From assembly GCA_002929055.1 (NCBI GenBank), contig PERY01000023.1:1-42352 (forward strand): DNA of 42,352 bases, given 5' to 3'. The notes under the pieces were generated by a model. It ran no database searches and was not told the DNA's origin. It was given only the letters and a program-made list of their open reading frames with translations. The stretch's first letter is position 1. Each line of letters opens with the position of its first letter. Shown piece by piece: positions 42,178-42,352 of this stretch. Origin of the DNA: Methylocystis sp. (lineage in GTDB: Bacteria > Pseudomonadota > Alphaproteobacteria > Rhizobiales > Beijerinckiaceae). Position numbers and translations under genes: made by a program.

Positions 42178-42352
42178 TTACGCGAGCACAGTCTTCAGCT
42201 CGGCGACGATCGCATCGCCCATCTGGCTCGTCGAGATCGAGGAGGGGGCGTCGCCCTTGATGTCGACCGTGCGCAGGCCTTTCTCCAGAACCCCGGAGAT
42301 TGCGGCGTCGATCGCGTCCGCAGCCCTGGCGTTGTCGAAGGAATAGCGCATC
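42178..42352 (-). CDS. leuB: 3-isopropylmalate dehydrogenase, C-terminal end (partial)
   Basis: Only the last 58 codons are in the window. They read MRYSFDNARAADAIDAAISG, then VLEKGLRTVDIKG and STSQMGDAIVAEL. This matches the C-terminus of LeuB, the third enzyme of leucine synthesis, which oxidises and decarboxylates 3-isopropylmalate. The remainder lies beyond 42352. A terminator follows on the same strand. It is separated by 16 kb from leuA, so the leucine genes are split. Confidence 0.85.
   Translation of the reverse strand, partial: MRYSFDNARAADAIDAAISGVLEKGLRTVDIKGDAPSSISTSQMGDAIVAELKTVLA

Noticed and set aside
1..42352. CRISPR arrays, insertion sequences, rRNA genes and riboswitches of known class
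   Set aside because: I looked for direct repeats with regular spacers, transposase motifs, rRNA signatures and familiar riboswitch cores and saw none; weak or unfamiliar riboswitches cannot be excluded by eye.

Overview
The window reads as a compact chromosomal stretch of a GC-rich alphaproteobacterium, most likely of the order Hyphomicrobiales (Rhizobiales). The pointers are an Irr-type Fur regulator, a class I polyhydroxyalkanoate (PHA) synthase, Omp25/31-type outer-membrane barrels, a DUF4239 protein and short intergenic spaces. A type II methanotroph or a relative in Methylocystaceae/Beijerinckiaceae is possible from the gene mix, but nothing here proves a genus. I see no transposase, integrase, phage gene or CRISPR array.

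Layout. 1-6.2 kb: end of a TonB-dependent receptor, dnaN, a long rhomboid protease facing it, and a membrane-anchored BON/OmpA-like protein. 6.4-9.4 kb: glycogen phosphorylase and a bactofilin, convergent over a strong hairpin. 9.8-14.1 kb: a three-gene cassette of exported sulfatase, exported HAD phosphatase and a two-part outer-membrane barrel protein. 14.1-17.1 kb, opposite strand: class I PHA synthase preceded by a short Cys-nucleophile PHA-synthase-like protein. 17.6-23.5 kb: PEP synthase, a small secreted protein, an OprB-type porin and citrate synthase. 23.5-26.6 kb, minus strand: leuA with a complete-looking leucine attenuator (promoter, leader peptide with four consecutive Leu codons, mutually exclusive hairpins) and an unknown membrane protein behind it. 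26.7-31 kb: GNAT acetyltransferase, lytic transglycosylase, Irr, GalU and GalE. 31-34.8 kb: polyphosphate:AMP phosphotransferase, tRNA-Arg(CCT), three small exported or membrane proteins and a DUF4239 protein. 34.8-39.1 kb: a gene-poor patch with strong inverted repeats, a carboxylesterase, a methyltransferase divergent from glyoxalase II plus a DUF985 cupin, and a DUF5765 membrane protein. 39.1-42.35 kb: the 5-oxoprolinase operon pxpABC (minus strand), a small secreted protein and the 3' end of leuB.

Together the genes cover central carbon (ppsA, gltA), carbon and phosphate storage (phaC, glgP, polyphosphate use), leucine synthesis, envelope building (galU, galE, bactofilin, transglycosylase) and scavenging (sulfatase cassette, porin, TonB receptor, oxoprolinase). 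The observations most worth following are the leuA attenuator, a dispersed palindromic repeat translated in frame inside pxpB, the paired PHA synthases, the sulfatase/HAD/two-barrel cassette and the structured non-coding patch near 35.0 kb.
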